A stretch of 10,548 nt of DNA, taken from Deltaproteobacteria bacterium (lineage in GTDB: Bacteria > Myxococcota > UBA727 > JABDBI01). The position numbers were made by a program, and so were the translations under genes. The stretch is taken from assembly GCA_016764955.1 (NCBI GenBank), contig JAESQZ010000240.1, forward strand, positions 1 through 10,548, read 5' to 3'. Position 1 is the first letter of the stretch, and every line of letters begins with the position of its first letter. Below, piece by piece: positions 1 through 6,160 of the stretch. Under the pieces are notes generated by a model that saw nothing but the letters and a program-made list of their open reading frames with translations, ran no database searches and was not told where the DNA came from.

Positions 1-21
1 CGTAAATTAACGACGCTGTTT

Positions 22-96
22 TGTCATCCCGGGCACCGACCCGGGATCCAGAAATGTGGCACAGGGACTGGACCCCGGCTCAAGGCCGGGGTGACA
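22..96. repeat. Composite palindromic repeat, copy 1 (family A)
   Basis: Two hairpin half-sites face each other. The left half (22-51) starts TGTCA, has stem ATCCCGGG/CCCGGGAT with loop CACCGA, and ends TCCAG. The right half (68-96), read on the minus strand, starts TGTCA, has stem ACCCCGGC/GCCGGGGT with loop CTTGA, and ends TCCAG. A 16-nt spacer separates them. The two stems differ by paired changes. The right half is identical to the left half at 5766-5794. The copy lies upstream of the riboflavin synthase gene. It is probably a REP/MITE-like non-coding element; no transposase is present in the window. Confidence 0.85.
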
Positions 97-132
97 AAGC
101 CCGTCATCAAGTTGGCGGGAATTGCTGAGTGA

Positions 133-150
133 GCCTCCGCTGGCATGACA
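133..150 (-). repeat. Fragment of palindromic repeat, family B
   Basis: The 18-mer TGTCATGCCAGCGGAGGC on the minus strand recurs exactly at 7776-7793 on the plus strand, and with one change at the start of the complete hairpin at 7825-7852. The second arm of the hairpin is missing here, so this is a decayed copy. The sequence before it (about 104-132) begins with CGTCAT and may be the other, degraded half. Confidence 0.7.
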
Positions 151-183
151 AGATGATATGAACATGCTACTCACCTAACCCGC

Positions 184-765
184 ATGTTTACTGGCATTAT
201 CCAAAATATGGGCATATTAAAACGCCACTCAAGTGCACGTATTAGCGTGGAGTCTAATATGAATCTAAGCGATGTTCATGCGGGCGACAGCATTGCTGTA
301 AATGGCGTTTGTCTAACCACTTTAAATAATAAATCTCTTGAATTTGATCTAAACCCTGAGACTCTCAAAAAAACCACTTTAGGCGAGCTTGAAGCCGGCA
401 CACAAGTTCACCTAGAAAAAGCCCTGCGTTTATCTGATCGACTTGGCGGGCATTTCGTTCAGGGCCATATTGATAATATAGGCCGGGTGCTCTCGCTCAC
501 TCAACAAGACACCTCGCTTGTATTAAAAATCAGCGCCCCAAAAGAAATTTTGGCACTATGCATTCCCAAAGGCTCTATCGCCATAGACGGCGTTAGTTTA
601 ACAATTAATCAAGTTTCAAAAGAAGACTTTGAAGTGTGCCTCATCCCGCACACACTTGAAAAAACGCACTTCAAAGCACTTAAATCAGGCAACTTGGTCA
701 ACCTTGAAGTCGATATGATTGCCAAGTCTGTGGCTCATATATACAACTCCATGCGTTCTACATAA
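184..765 (+). CDS. ribE: Riboflavin synthase, alpha chain
   Basis: The 193-aa product catalyses dismutation of two 6,7-dimethyl-8-ribityllumazine molecules to riboflavin, the last step of vitamin B2 synthesis, in the cytosol. It has the typical start MFTGII and two tandem lumazine-binding beta-barrel repeats. Repeat 1 (about 1-95) contains SIAVNGVCLTT and GGHFVQGHID. Repeat 2 (about 98-185) contains SIAIDGVSLTI and the closing VNLEVD. The length is slightly below the roughly 200-215 aa usual for the family, through a short C-terminus. The start is fixed by the family N-terminus; no clear Shine-Dalgarno sequence precedes it. The last 31 bp overlap the convergent gene at 735-1040. No other rib gene is in view. 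Confidence 0.95.
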   Translation: MFTGIIQNMGILKRHSSARISVESNMNLSDVHAGDSIAVNGVCLTTLNNKSLEFDLNPETLKKTTLGELEAGTQVHLEKALRLSDRLGGHFVQGHIDNIGRVLSLTQQDTSLVLKISAPKEILALCIPKGSIAIDGVSLTINQVSKEDFEVCLIPHTLEKTHFKALKSGNLVNLEVDMIAKSVAHIYNSMRST

Positions 766-1040
766 ACTTCGACAGAATCTGTTTCCAAATCTTTTCGAGT
801 TGCTAACATCACATGCCCAACGTTTTTTCGGTCCTCCTGAAAACTAACTTTAAAACTGTAGCAACCAATACAGCGATAAATGCGTACCTGCTTAATACCT
901 GAGACACGTAAGTCAGAATCTCGGTTCAAAATTTCTTGTAAAGCATCACTGTGCAGCACTGCATCAAAATAGGTTGCTGGAATCGCTGACGCACCAGCAG
1001 AGGCCAAAGATATCACGGCTGCAAATAATAGGTTTTTCAT
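735..1040 (-). CDS. Small exported protein of unknown function
   Basis: The product is 101 aa when started at the ATG at 1040, which follows a strong GGAGGA site (about 1045-1050). The in-frame start 12 nt further upstream would overlap that site, so I reject it. A Sec signal peptide is clear: MKNLLFAAVISLASAGASA with likely cleavage after ASA. The mature part of about 82 aa has a Cys-x-x-Cys pair (YRCIGCYSF), which could be a disulfide, and an alternating beta-like pattern to the end. I do not recognise the family. Its 3' end overlaps the end of riboflavin synthase by 31 bp, tail to tail. It is divergent from the NusG-like gene, with 86 nt between the starts. Periplasmic location is inferred from the signal peptide only. 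Confidence 0.75.
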   Translation of the reverse strand: MKNLLFAAVISLASAGASAIPATYFDAVLHSDALQEILNRDSDLRVSGIKQVRIYRCIGCYSFKVSFQEDRKNVGHVMLATRKDLETDSVEVYVERMELYI

Positions 1041-1126
1041 AGAATCCTCCAAGAAGATATAGTCGGCAAAGAAGATTTTTGGTCACTTTGCTTAACCAAA
1101 ACCTGCTGTTCCTTGAAAGAACCAAC

Positions 1127-1675
1127 ATGCAGCCACTCCAAGAAAAACCTCGTTGGTATGCGTTGTCTGTCTACACTCGCCAAGAAAAATCTGCGGTTTC
1201 AGAAATCTCGAGGCTTGGATTTGAAAGCTTTCTACCAACTCATCCAGTGCGTAAGCTCTGGAGTGATCGTATTAAAAAGCTGGATACACCGCTACTTCCA
1301 GGGTATCTCTTTATACACATAAACCTAACTCCAGAAACTCGAGTTAAATTAATTAGGCTTAGATCTATATTTGATCTTGTTGGAAAACAAAAATACCCTG
1401 AGCTTGGTCTCATTGCCTCTCCAATCCCTGACTCACAAATTAATAGCCTTAAGGCCATGCTACAGTCTAAGCAGTTACTGGAGCCTACGACACAGCTGCT
1501 GCCTGGAACTGAAGTCATGATTTCACAAGGACCCTTAAAGGGCGTTTGTGGTGTTGTGGAAAAAGCAGTTTCTGGTAAGCGCCGCATCATCGTCCAGCTG
1601 CCACTACTTGGCAGAGGCATTAGAACAGAGCTTTCTGCCGACGATGTATTGTCTTATCAGGAATTGGCTCGCTAG
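1127..1675 (+). CDS. NusG/RfaH-family transcription elongation factor paralogue
   Basis: The 182-aa protein has an N-terminal NGN domain (about 8-105: RWYALSVYTRQEKSA, then FLPTHPVRKLW and the PLLPGYLFI motif typical of NGN domains) and a C-terminal KOW region (about 122-178: LLPGTEVMISQGPLKGVCG). Such proteins bind RNA polymerase through the NGN domain. Housekeeping NusG is normally located with secE and ribosomal protein genes; this gene is not, and its wording is nearer to the specialised RfaH/UpxY/LoaP paralogues that antiterminate selected operons. I chose the ATG at 1127, with GAAAGA 6 nt upstream, so that the NGN begins close to the N-terminus. A TTG at 1079 would add 16 residues. The neighbouring gene is convergent, so this protein does not head an operon; if RfaH-like, it would act in trans. 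Confidence 0.88.
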   Translation: MQPLQEKPRWYALSVYTRQEKSAVSEISRLGFESFLPTHPVRKLWSDRIKKLDTPLLPGYLFIHINLTPETRVKLIRLRSIFDLVGKQKYPELGLIASPIPDSQINSLKAMLQSKQLLEPTTQLLPGTEVMISQGPLKGVCGVVEKAVSGKRRIIVQLPLLGRGIRTELSADDVLSYQELAR

Positions 1676-1715
1676 AAACCGTGTTCGAGTTAGGCATTTT
1701 GTCGCTATTCCAAAT

Positions 1716-2189
1716 CTACCAACGATTATAAGCCGGATGACCCTCTTTCACATTCACAAAGGTTCCTGTGCACCTAGCTGTCACTTTGCCGCCAGCTTCT
1801 AAACTCGCTTCTACTTGAGCGCTTCTGCTGCCAGATTCTGTGACCTTGGCTTTTATGATTAAAGGCCCTTTATCCATTGGTGTTGGCGCTAAAAGCTTCA
1901 CGTCGTACTCAGCTGTTACGGTACACATGGGCTCTGATAAACCTGCTTTTTTCATGAGGTGATACGCAGCTGTCCAATTACTATGGCAGTCCAACAGTGT
2001 TCCGCAAATTCCGCCCGATAAAACATTTGGGAAAGCGGCATGATGAGACTTTGGGGTGAACTCTAATAGGACCTCTTCGCCATTTGGAATGCTTCTTATT
2101 TGCAAGCCCTTTTCATTGGCCGGGCCACAGCCAAAGCAAATGCTATTAGGGGCGTACTGTTCCTGGAGGCTCTTCGTCGCTGTGCTCAT
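1716..2189 (-). CDS. PaaI-type hotdog-fold thioesterase
   Basis: The 157-aa protein carries the pattern of PaaI-family acyl-CoA thioesterases. The N-terminal CFGCGPANEKGLQIR is typical of one PaaI-like subgroup. Next comes the hotdog core helix, with SGGICGTLLDCHSNW in the position of the HGG...LLD motif; its Asp is the likely catalytic acid. The strands TVTAEYDVKLLAP and GTFVNV follow. Substrate cannot be told from sequence; the family hydrolyses acyl- or aryl-CoA esters in the cytosol. The start is uncertain: ATG at 2189 gives a family-like N-terminus, ATG at 2204 adds five residues, and a TTG at 2282 would run into the divergent gene. None has a good Shine-Dalgarno site. The stop is 40 nt from the convergent NusG-like gene. 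Confidence 0.88.
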   Translation of the reverse strand: MSTATKSLQEQYAPNSICFGCGPANEKGLQIRSIPNGEEVLLEFTPKSHHAAFPNVLSGGICGTLLDCHSNWTAAYHLMKKAGLSEPMCTVTAEYDVKLLAPTPMDKGPLIIKAKVTESGSRSAQVEASLEAGGKVTARCTGTFVNVKEGHPAYNRW

Positions 2190-2240
2190 ATGAGTGAGAT
2201 ACATTGGATTAACCAAGCCCTCAACCTCGTTCTTATAATA

Positions 2241-3053
2241 ATGGGTCGCTTTGCTTACTTTTTGGCGTTTTTTGCACTTCAACTGAACTCGGAGTTCAGC
2301 AGCGACTTTATTTTATTCGATAAGCCCAGGTGCGGCGGCCTACTCATACGAAGAGACGCGATTCTAACCCTACAAAAATGTGTTCAAAATAATACTAAAC
2401 TCATATCCCCCATTCAAAAAGCTCCAATATCAGCAATCAAAATTATGGGGAGTGAGCTTATGATCGTTTTTTTTAACAAACCACTTCCCGGCAAAGGCTT
2501 CAATGTGCCAGAATATCCAAATCCACTAATTCAACAAGAGCAAGTTATTGTTTTTGGAAATAACCACGAAAGCACCGGTAGCTTGATCGATAAGATAACA
2601 GATCAGTATATTTGGGCTTCTAATGACAAAGGTTGGTTCAGTTTTTTCAACTGGAGAGACAACCAAGAAGCACCCCAACTTTATGGTTCCCCAATGCTAG
2701 CTCAAATTCCAGGCTCAACTCAAACTTTGAGACCAATTGGAATCATGTTGGACACATATCAAGCTATTCGGATCGATACTTACTCTCAAAGCATCTTAGA
2801 AATTCTAACAGAACACCCATTTGTTGAGACGAGCGAGTCTATTTATGTGCCAGTAGTAGTGGTTCGCAACGAGACTCCTTTGCTTATCATTGAAGCACAG
2901 AACTTACCTGCTGATAAACCCTCAAGCACCAGCAGCACACCAGAGCCACAAGTCGATCCACCCATTAAGAGCGATCTTGCCGAAATAGAGCCCATAGCTC
3001 AGCTCCCCCCCGAGAGTCTGGGTTGCGTTTGCTCACAAATCCGTAGGCGTTGA
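2241..3053 (+). CDS. Exported trypsin-fold (S1-like) protein, predicted catalytically inactive
   Basis: The 270-aa product begins with a hydrophobic signal-like segment (MGRFAYFLAFFALQLNSEFS). Residues about 25-195 follow the chymotrypsin-fold layout. CGGLLIRRDAILTLQKC (31-47) matches the CGGSLI...AAHC block, with the two Cys 16 residues apart as in the Cys42-Cys58 disulfide. SELMIVFFNKPL (71-82) matches the Asp102 strand. LYGSPML (147-153) matches DSGSPLL. RPIGIML and IRIDTYSQSILEIL match the final strands and helix. The catalytic positions are changed: His57 is Lys46, Asp102 is probably Glu72 and Ser195 is Tyr148. A Pro/Ser-rich tail (about 222-260) and GCVCSQIRRR end the protein. This is my own by-eye alignment; the function is unknown. 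Start at 2241 is chosen for the signal peptide; 2100 and 2190 are in-frame but 2100 overlaps the divergent thioesterase. The 3' end overlaps the next gene by 21 bp. Confidence 0.7.
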   Translation: MGRFAYFLAFFALQLNSEFSSDFILFDKPRCGGLLIRRDAILTLQKCVQNNTKLISPIQKAPISAIKIMGSELMIVFFNKPLPGKGFNVPEYPNPLIQQEQVIVFGNNHESTGSLIDKITDQYIWASNDKGWFSFFNWRDNQEAPQLYGSPMLAQIPGSTQTLRPIGIMLDTYQAIRIDTYSQSILEILTEHPFVETSESIYVPVVVVRNETPLLIIEAQNLPADKPSSTSSTPEPQVDPPIKSDLAEIEPIAQLPPESLGCVCSQIRRR

Positions 3054-3473
3054 AGCTTCTGTAGCGCTGCAGCCATCGGATTCTTTTTCGCACAACTGCT
3101 TCGCAAGTTCCTTCAAAGCCTTCATATACCCTTCACACTTTTCGCTGATCCGGGCAGCCTTTTCCAAGATTTCGGCTTTAAATTCGCTGGAAAAACTCCA
3201 TTTTTGAGCATCCTCAGACTGCTTATTAACGATAACCACGAACCCTTCTATCCATTTATCGAATTTTTGAGCAATCTGCTTAGCTAGCCTTGGCTCATCG
3301 CTCTTGATTTTTGCTTGATACTCTACTCTTTTTTGCTCTAGCAATCCGTCTAAGAGTTCCAAACCAGCAGTCAGGTGCTGCTCAAACTTTGCCAATACCT
3401 CCTTAAATGAAAAAGCCCCCACGGGCAAAGATAAAGTAAAAACAAAAATAGACAGTGTTAATAGGCGCGACAT
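3033..3473 (-). CDS. Small exported helical protein of unknown function
   Basis: The 146-aa product starts at the ATG at 3473, eight nt after a near-perfect AAAGGAGG site. A longer in-frame start 33 nt upstream would place that site inside the gene. The signal peptide is MSRLLTLSIFVFTLSLPVGA. The mature part is highly charged (many Lys and Glu) with heptad-like hydrophobics through about residue 125, so it is predicted to be mostly alpha-helical, possibly coiled coil. Three Cys lie near the C-terminus (SEKC, QLC, DGC), then a Ser/Thr tail. I do not recognise the family. It overlaps the trypsin-fold gene tail to tail and is divergent from the lytic transglycosylase gene; all three encode exported proteins. 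Confidence 0.78.
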   Translation of the reverse strand: MSRLLTLSIFVFTLSLPVGAFSFKEVLAKFEQHLTAGLELLDGLLEQKRVEYQAKIKSDEPRLAKQIAQKFDKWIEGFVVIVNKQSEDAQKWSFSSEFKAEILEKAARISEKCEGYMKALKELAKQLCEKESDGCSATEASTPTDL

Positions 3474-3510
3474 AGTCGTTTCCTCCTTTTTATAATAGTC
3501 AAACAATAAG

Positions 3511-3533
3511 GCGCTGGAAAACTTTCCAGGCGC
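3511..3533. other. Inverted repeat between divergent genes
   Basis: GCGCTGGAAA (3511-3520) is followed after AC by TTTCCA-G-GCGC (3523-3533). The arms pair over ten bases with one bulged G. It lies in the gap between the divergent 146-aa protein gene and the lytic transglycosylase gene, and ends one base before a possible GTG start of the latter. It could be an operator or a 5' hairpin; the very short loop argues against a terminator. Confidence 0.4.
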
Positions 3534-3552
3534 TGTGATATTCTTAAATCTT

Positions 3553-4746
3553 ATGTGGGGGCTTTTTCGACATATCTGCCTGATCTTCCTGTTTGCAATC
3601 GCAAGCAGTGCTCAAAATTGGGAGCAATTTCCTCAGCCAAAAATTCTTGAGGACAATATTGAGTTTTGGAAACGCATCTATGGTGAACTCAACAGCAATC
3701 AAGTAATTTTTACCGATCAAGAAGATTTAACGCTCGTATATCGTGTGGTTAAAGTCCCCAAAGGGTGGCGCGCAAGAAAGAGAGCTATTAAACGAGCCAA
3801 AAAACAAATCAAATATGCCCTTAAGAAATTACACCGGAACCCTAAAAAAGCAATTCGGCGTTCAAAAATCGCACGAGAAATTCATATAAATTTAAAAAAA
3901 CATCCTCGAAAAGATAAATATAAACGCTGGCGAAAAATTCGAGCTCAAGGTGGCTTAAAAGATAAATTTAAAGAGGGCTATATAAGAGCAGGGGCTTATG
4001 AAGATGAAATTTTAGCTCGTCTAAACCGCGCTGGCTTGCCAGAGCAGCTTATTGGTATCGCATGCGTCGAAAGCCTATTTCACCCAAAGTCTCACTCAAG
4101 CCGAGGCGCTAAAGGCATCTGGCAATTTATGAGGCGCACAGCTTGGGAATTTATGCGGGTCAATCGATTGGTTGATGAACGCTTAGATCCTGTTTTGTCA
4201 ACTGAAGCAGCTATTAAATATATCCAGTCTGCACAAAAAAAGTTCTCTGAGTGGCCCATTATTATTACTTCTTATAATTACGGCCGCAACGGAATGGTGA
4301 GAATTGTCAAAAAACACGGAACAGAAGACTTCACTAAAATTCTAAAAAGACATAATAGCCGCCGTTTTAAGTTTGCTGCCAGAAATTACTATGCAGAGTT
4401 CATTGCCGCTGTTGAAATATATCAGCTAGCTGACAAGTATTTTCCTGACGTAAAGCGAGATAAGCCCTGGAAGTATGAAATTATCAAACTCCCAAAAGCT
4501 ATGTCTGTGAAAGATATTTTGGCAATAAAGGCCATTAAGCGCTCATGGTTTAAAAAACATAATCCGGCCTTAACCCCTCGCGCTCATCGCGGCCGAGAAC
4601 TTCTACCCAAAGGCTTCACCATCAGAGTTCCACCAAAACAAAAAGCTAAAGTAGAAAAAAAACTTGCCTATGTTAGAAAGCATAAGTCTAAGCGGCGCTT
4701 TCGTAAGTTCACCGAGCTTCCAGCGCCTCTTTATAAATCGGAATAG
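3553..4746 (+). CDS. mltD: Membrane-bound lytic murein transglycosylase, MltD-like
   Basis: The 397-aa protein cleaves the MurNAc-GlcNAc bond of peptidoglycan, forming 1,6-anhydroMurNAc, in the periplasm. A signal peptide (MWGLFRHICLIFLFAIASSA) is followed by a very basic linker (about residues 70-135). The SLT/GH23 domain (about 150-290) holds the catalytic Glu in IACVESLF (E173), then GAKGIWQFM, LDPVLSTEAAIKYI and SYNYGRNG. The last part (KYEIIKLPKAMSVKDI ... HNPALTP ... GFTIRVPP) resembles the segment before or within LysM in MltD proteins, but no full LysM repeat is clear. No lipobox Cys is evident at the cleavage site, so membrane anchoring is not shown. A GTG at 3535 would add six residues; neither start has a good Shine-Dalgarno site. 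The stop is 6 nt before the isomerase gene, so the two are probably cotranscribed. Confidence 0.9.
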   Translation: MWGLFRHICLIFLFAIASSAQNWEQFPQPKILEDNIEFWKRIYGELNSNQVIFTDQEDLTLVYRVVKVPKGWRARKRAIKRAKKQIKYALKKLHRNPKKAIRRSKIAREIHINLKKHPRKDKYKRWRKIRAQGGLKDKFKEGYIRAGAYEDEILARLNRAGLPEQLIGIACVESLFHPKSHSSRGAKGIWQFMRRTAWEFMRVNRLVDERLDPVLSTEAAIKYIQSAQKKFSEWPIIITSYNYGRNGMVRIVKKHGTEDFTKILKRHNSRRFKFAARNYYAEFIAAVEIYQLADKYFPDVKRDKPWKYEIIKLPKAMSVKDILAIKAIKRSWFKKHNPALTPRAHRGRELLPKGFTIRVPPKQKAKVEKKLAYVRKHKSKRRFRKFTELPAPLYKSE

Positions 4747-4752
4747 CCCTTT

Positions 4753-5763
4753 ATGCGCGATGCAAAAGCCAAGTTAGCTCACATTGATGCTTGTCTTAGC
4801 CCTAAATCCCAATACGAAAAGTCTGCTGGCTTTGATCAGCTTCAGCTAATGAACCAGGCAGGCTTAGATATAGCGCTCTCGAACGTTTCAACTGAAAAAA
4901 ATTTTTTAGGGCAAATTTTGAAAGCCCCTCTTATGATCGCTCCCATGACCGGCGGCGTAGAAAAATCTGCCTTGCTCAATGAACGTTGGGCAAAAGCCGC
5001 ACAACATTTTGGGATTCCCATGGGAATTGGCAGTCAGCGAGTTGCATTAGAAGATCACAAAAAAGCTTCTAGCTTTCACATTCGCAAAGTTGCGCCAGAT
5101 GTCTTTATATTTGCTAATTTGGGCGCCGCTCAAATCGCCCAGGGCATGCCAGCAGAGCAGGTTCAACGAGCCATTGACATGATTGAAGCCAATGCGCTTT
5201 TCATTCATTTTAATGCCTTGCAAGAAGCTTGCCAAAATGGAGACGTCGACTTTAAAAACCTTACAAAAAACATGCAAAAACTGTGCAAGCACTTTAGCAA
5301 ACAAAAAATTCCTGTTTTTGCCAGAGAAGTCTGCTTTGGTCTAAGCAAAGAGGCCGCTAAGCGCTTCATGGACATGGGCTTTTCTGGCATTGACTGCGCT
5401 GGAGCTGGAGGCACTTCGTGGTCAAAAGTAGAGGCTCTTTGCGCTAAAACTGAACGACAACGCAAGCTTGGCTTTCAATTTGGAGAATGGGGTATTCCGA
5501 CAGCGCAGTCTATAGAAAACGTGCGCGCAATTTCTCAGTCTGTTCCACTTATTGCAACTGGAGGCATTAGAAGCGGGCAGGATATTTTAAAAGCTCTACA
5601 CCTAGGTGCTGATATTGCCTCTATGGCGCAACCCATGTTGGTAGCTGCTCATCAAAGCGAGCAGGCTTTATTTGAATTTATCGAGGACTTAATTCAGGAG
5701 CTTCGCGTGGCCTTATTTGCATCGGGCCAGGAGAAGCTGCCGTATTCGTCATTGCGAGCGTAA
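4753..5763 (+). CDS. fni: Isopentenyl-diphosphate delta-isomerase, type 2 (FMN-dependent)
   Basis: The 336-aa enzyme interconverts IPP and DMAPP in the cytosol, using reduced FMN and Mg2+. TIM-barrel motifs in order: KAPLMIAPMTGG (57-68), GIGSQR (91-96), IHFNALQEACQNGD (151-164, the substrate and metal loop), FAREVCFGLSKEAA (189-202), IDCAGAGGTSW (213-223), GEWGIPT (244-250) and PLIATGGIRSG (265-275, flavin phosphate). Two differences from the usual pattern are Ala for Pro in H-x-N-P-L-Q-E and Arg191 for the Lys of the VKE motif. Type 2 enzymes often accompany the mevalonate pathway, but no other mevalonate gene is in the window. It follows mltD by 6 nt and has no clear Shine-Dalgarno site. 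The last codons (SSLRA, stop) lie in repeat-like sequence, and a composite palindrome begins 2 nt after the stop. Confidence 0.93.
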   Translation: MRDAKAKLAHIDACLSPKSQYEKSAGFDQLQLMNQAGLDIALSNVSTEKNFLGQILKAPLMIAPMTGGVEKSALLNERWAKAAQHFGIPMGIGSQRVALEDHKKASSFHIRKVAPDVFIFANLGAAQIAQGMPAEQVQRAIDMIEANALFIHFNALQEACQNGDVDFKNLTKNMQKLCKHFSKQKIPVFAREVCFGLSKEAAKRFMDMGFSGIDCAGAGGTSWSKVEALCAKTERQRKLGFQFGEWGIPTAQSIENVRAISQSVPLIATGGIRSGQDILKALHLGADIASMAQPMLVAAHQSEQALFEFIEDLIQELRVALFASGQEKLPYSSLRA

Positions 5764-5765
5764 GC

Positions 5766-5825
5766 TGTCACCCCGGCCTTGAGCCGGGGTCCAGCACTGG
5801 ATCCCGGCTCAAGGCCGGGATGACA
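5766..5825. repeat. Composite palindromic repeat, copy 2 (family A)
   Basis: Two hairpin half-sites face each other with only CA between them, giving an almost perfect 60-nt inverted repeat. The left half (5766-5794) has stem ACCCCGGC/GCCGGGGT. The right half (5797-5825), read on the minus strand, has stem ATCCCGGC/GCCGGGAT. Both have loop CTTGA and ends TGTCA and TCCAG. It starts 2 nt after the isomerase stop and lies 21 nt from the atpE stop, so it may end transcription from both sides, though neither side shows a U-tract. Confidence 0.9.
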
Positions 5826-5846
5826 AAATAAGCGCGTTGCCTTCAA

Positions 5847-6158
5847 TTAACCGATTTTGCCTGACAGCACAAAGGCTATCAGCAAACCAAAAAGCACCAG
5901 GGACTCAATAAGAGCCATGCCCAAAATCATTGGCACAAAGATCTTGCCAGACGCACTTGGATTTCGTGCAATGCCTTCAAGTGCTGCCGCAGCTGCACGA
6001 CCTTGACCCAAAGCACCGCCTAGCGCAGGCAAAGCAATGGCAATCGCAGCTGCAATTGCATACCAGGGGAAGTTTGAAGAATCACCTGAAGCTCCCCCAT
6101 TGGAAGCTAATAAAGTTCCTGCAACTGACAAGCTCATCAAAACCAACCATTTTTTCAT
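5847..6158 (-). CDS. atpE: F-type ATP synthase F0 subunit c
   Basis: The 103-aa hairpin protein forms the rotating c-ring in the inner membrane. An N-terminal signal-like stretch (MKKWLVLMSLSVAGTLLAS) precedes helix 1 (about 30-53), the polar loop ALEGIARNPSASGK and helix 2 (about 69-97), which carries the ion-binding Glu in MALIESLVLF. Helix 1 has GALGQGRAA. Gln in helix 1 with Glu-Ser in helix 2 resembles the Na+-binding c subunits, but Phe stands where Tyr occurs in the classical site, so ion choice is open. The ATG at 6158 follows AGGGAG at good spacing and lies two bases after the restored atpB stop. The open frame continues upstream to 6326, but that part is a shadow of the atpB end. 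Confidence 0.94.
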   Translation of the reverse strand: MKKWLVLMSLSVAGTLLASNGGASGDSSNFPWYAIAAAIAIALPALGGALGQGRAAAAALEGIARNPSASGKIFVPMILGMALIESLVLFGLLIAFVLSGKIG

Positions 6159-6160
6159 TT

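Noticed and set aside
2234..2239. TATAAT as the promoter of the trypsin-fold gene
   Set aside because: It ends one base before the ATG and no -35 element is at a usual distance, so transcription would start inside the gene.
2100..2240. Extended N-terminus of the trypsin-fold gene
   Set aside because: It would overlap the divergent thioesterase coding sequence and bury the signal peptide; start at 2241 is more sensible.
5766..5825. Classical rho-independent terminator
   Set aside because: The stems are GC-rich, but neither strand has a U-tract after the hairpin; any role in ending transcription would be by another route.
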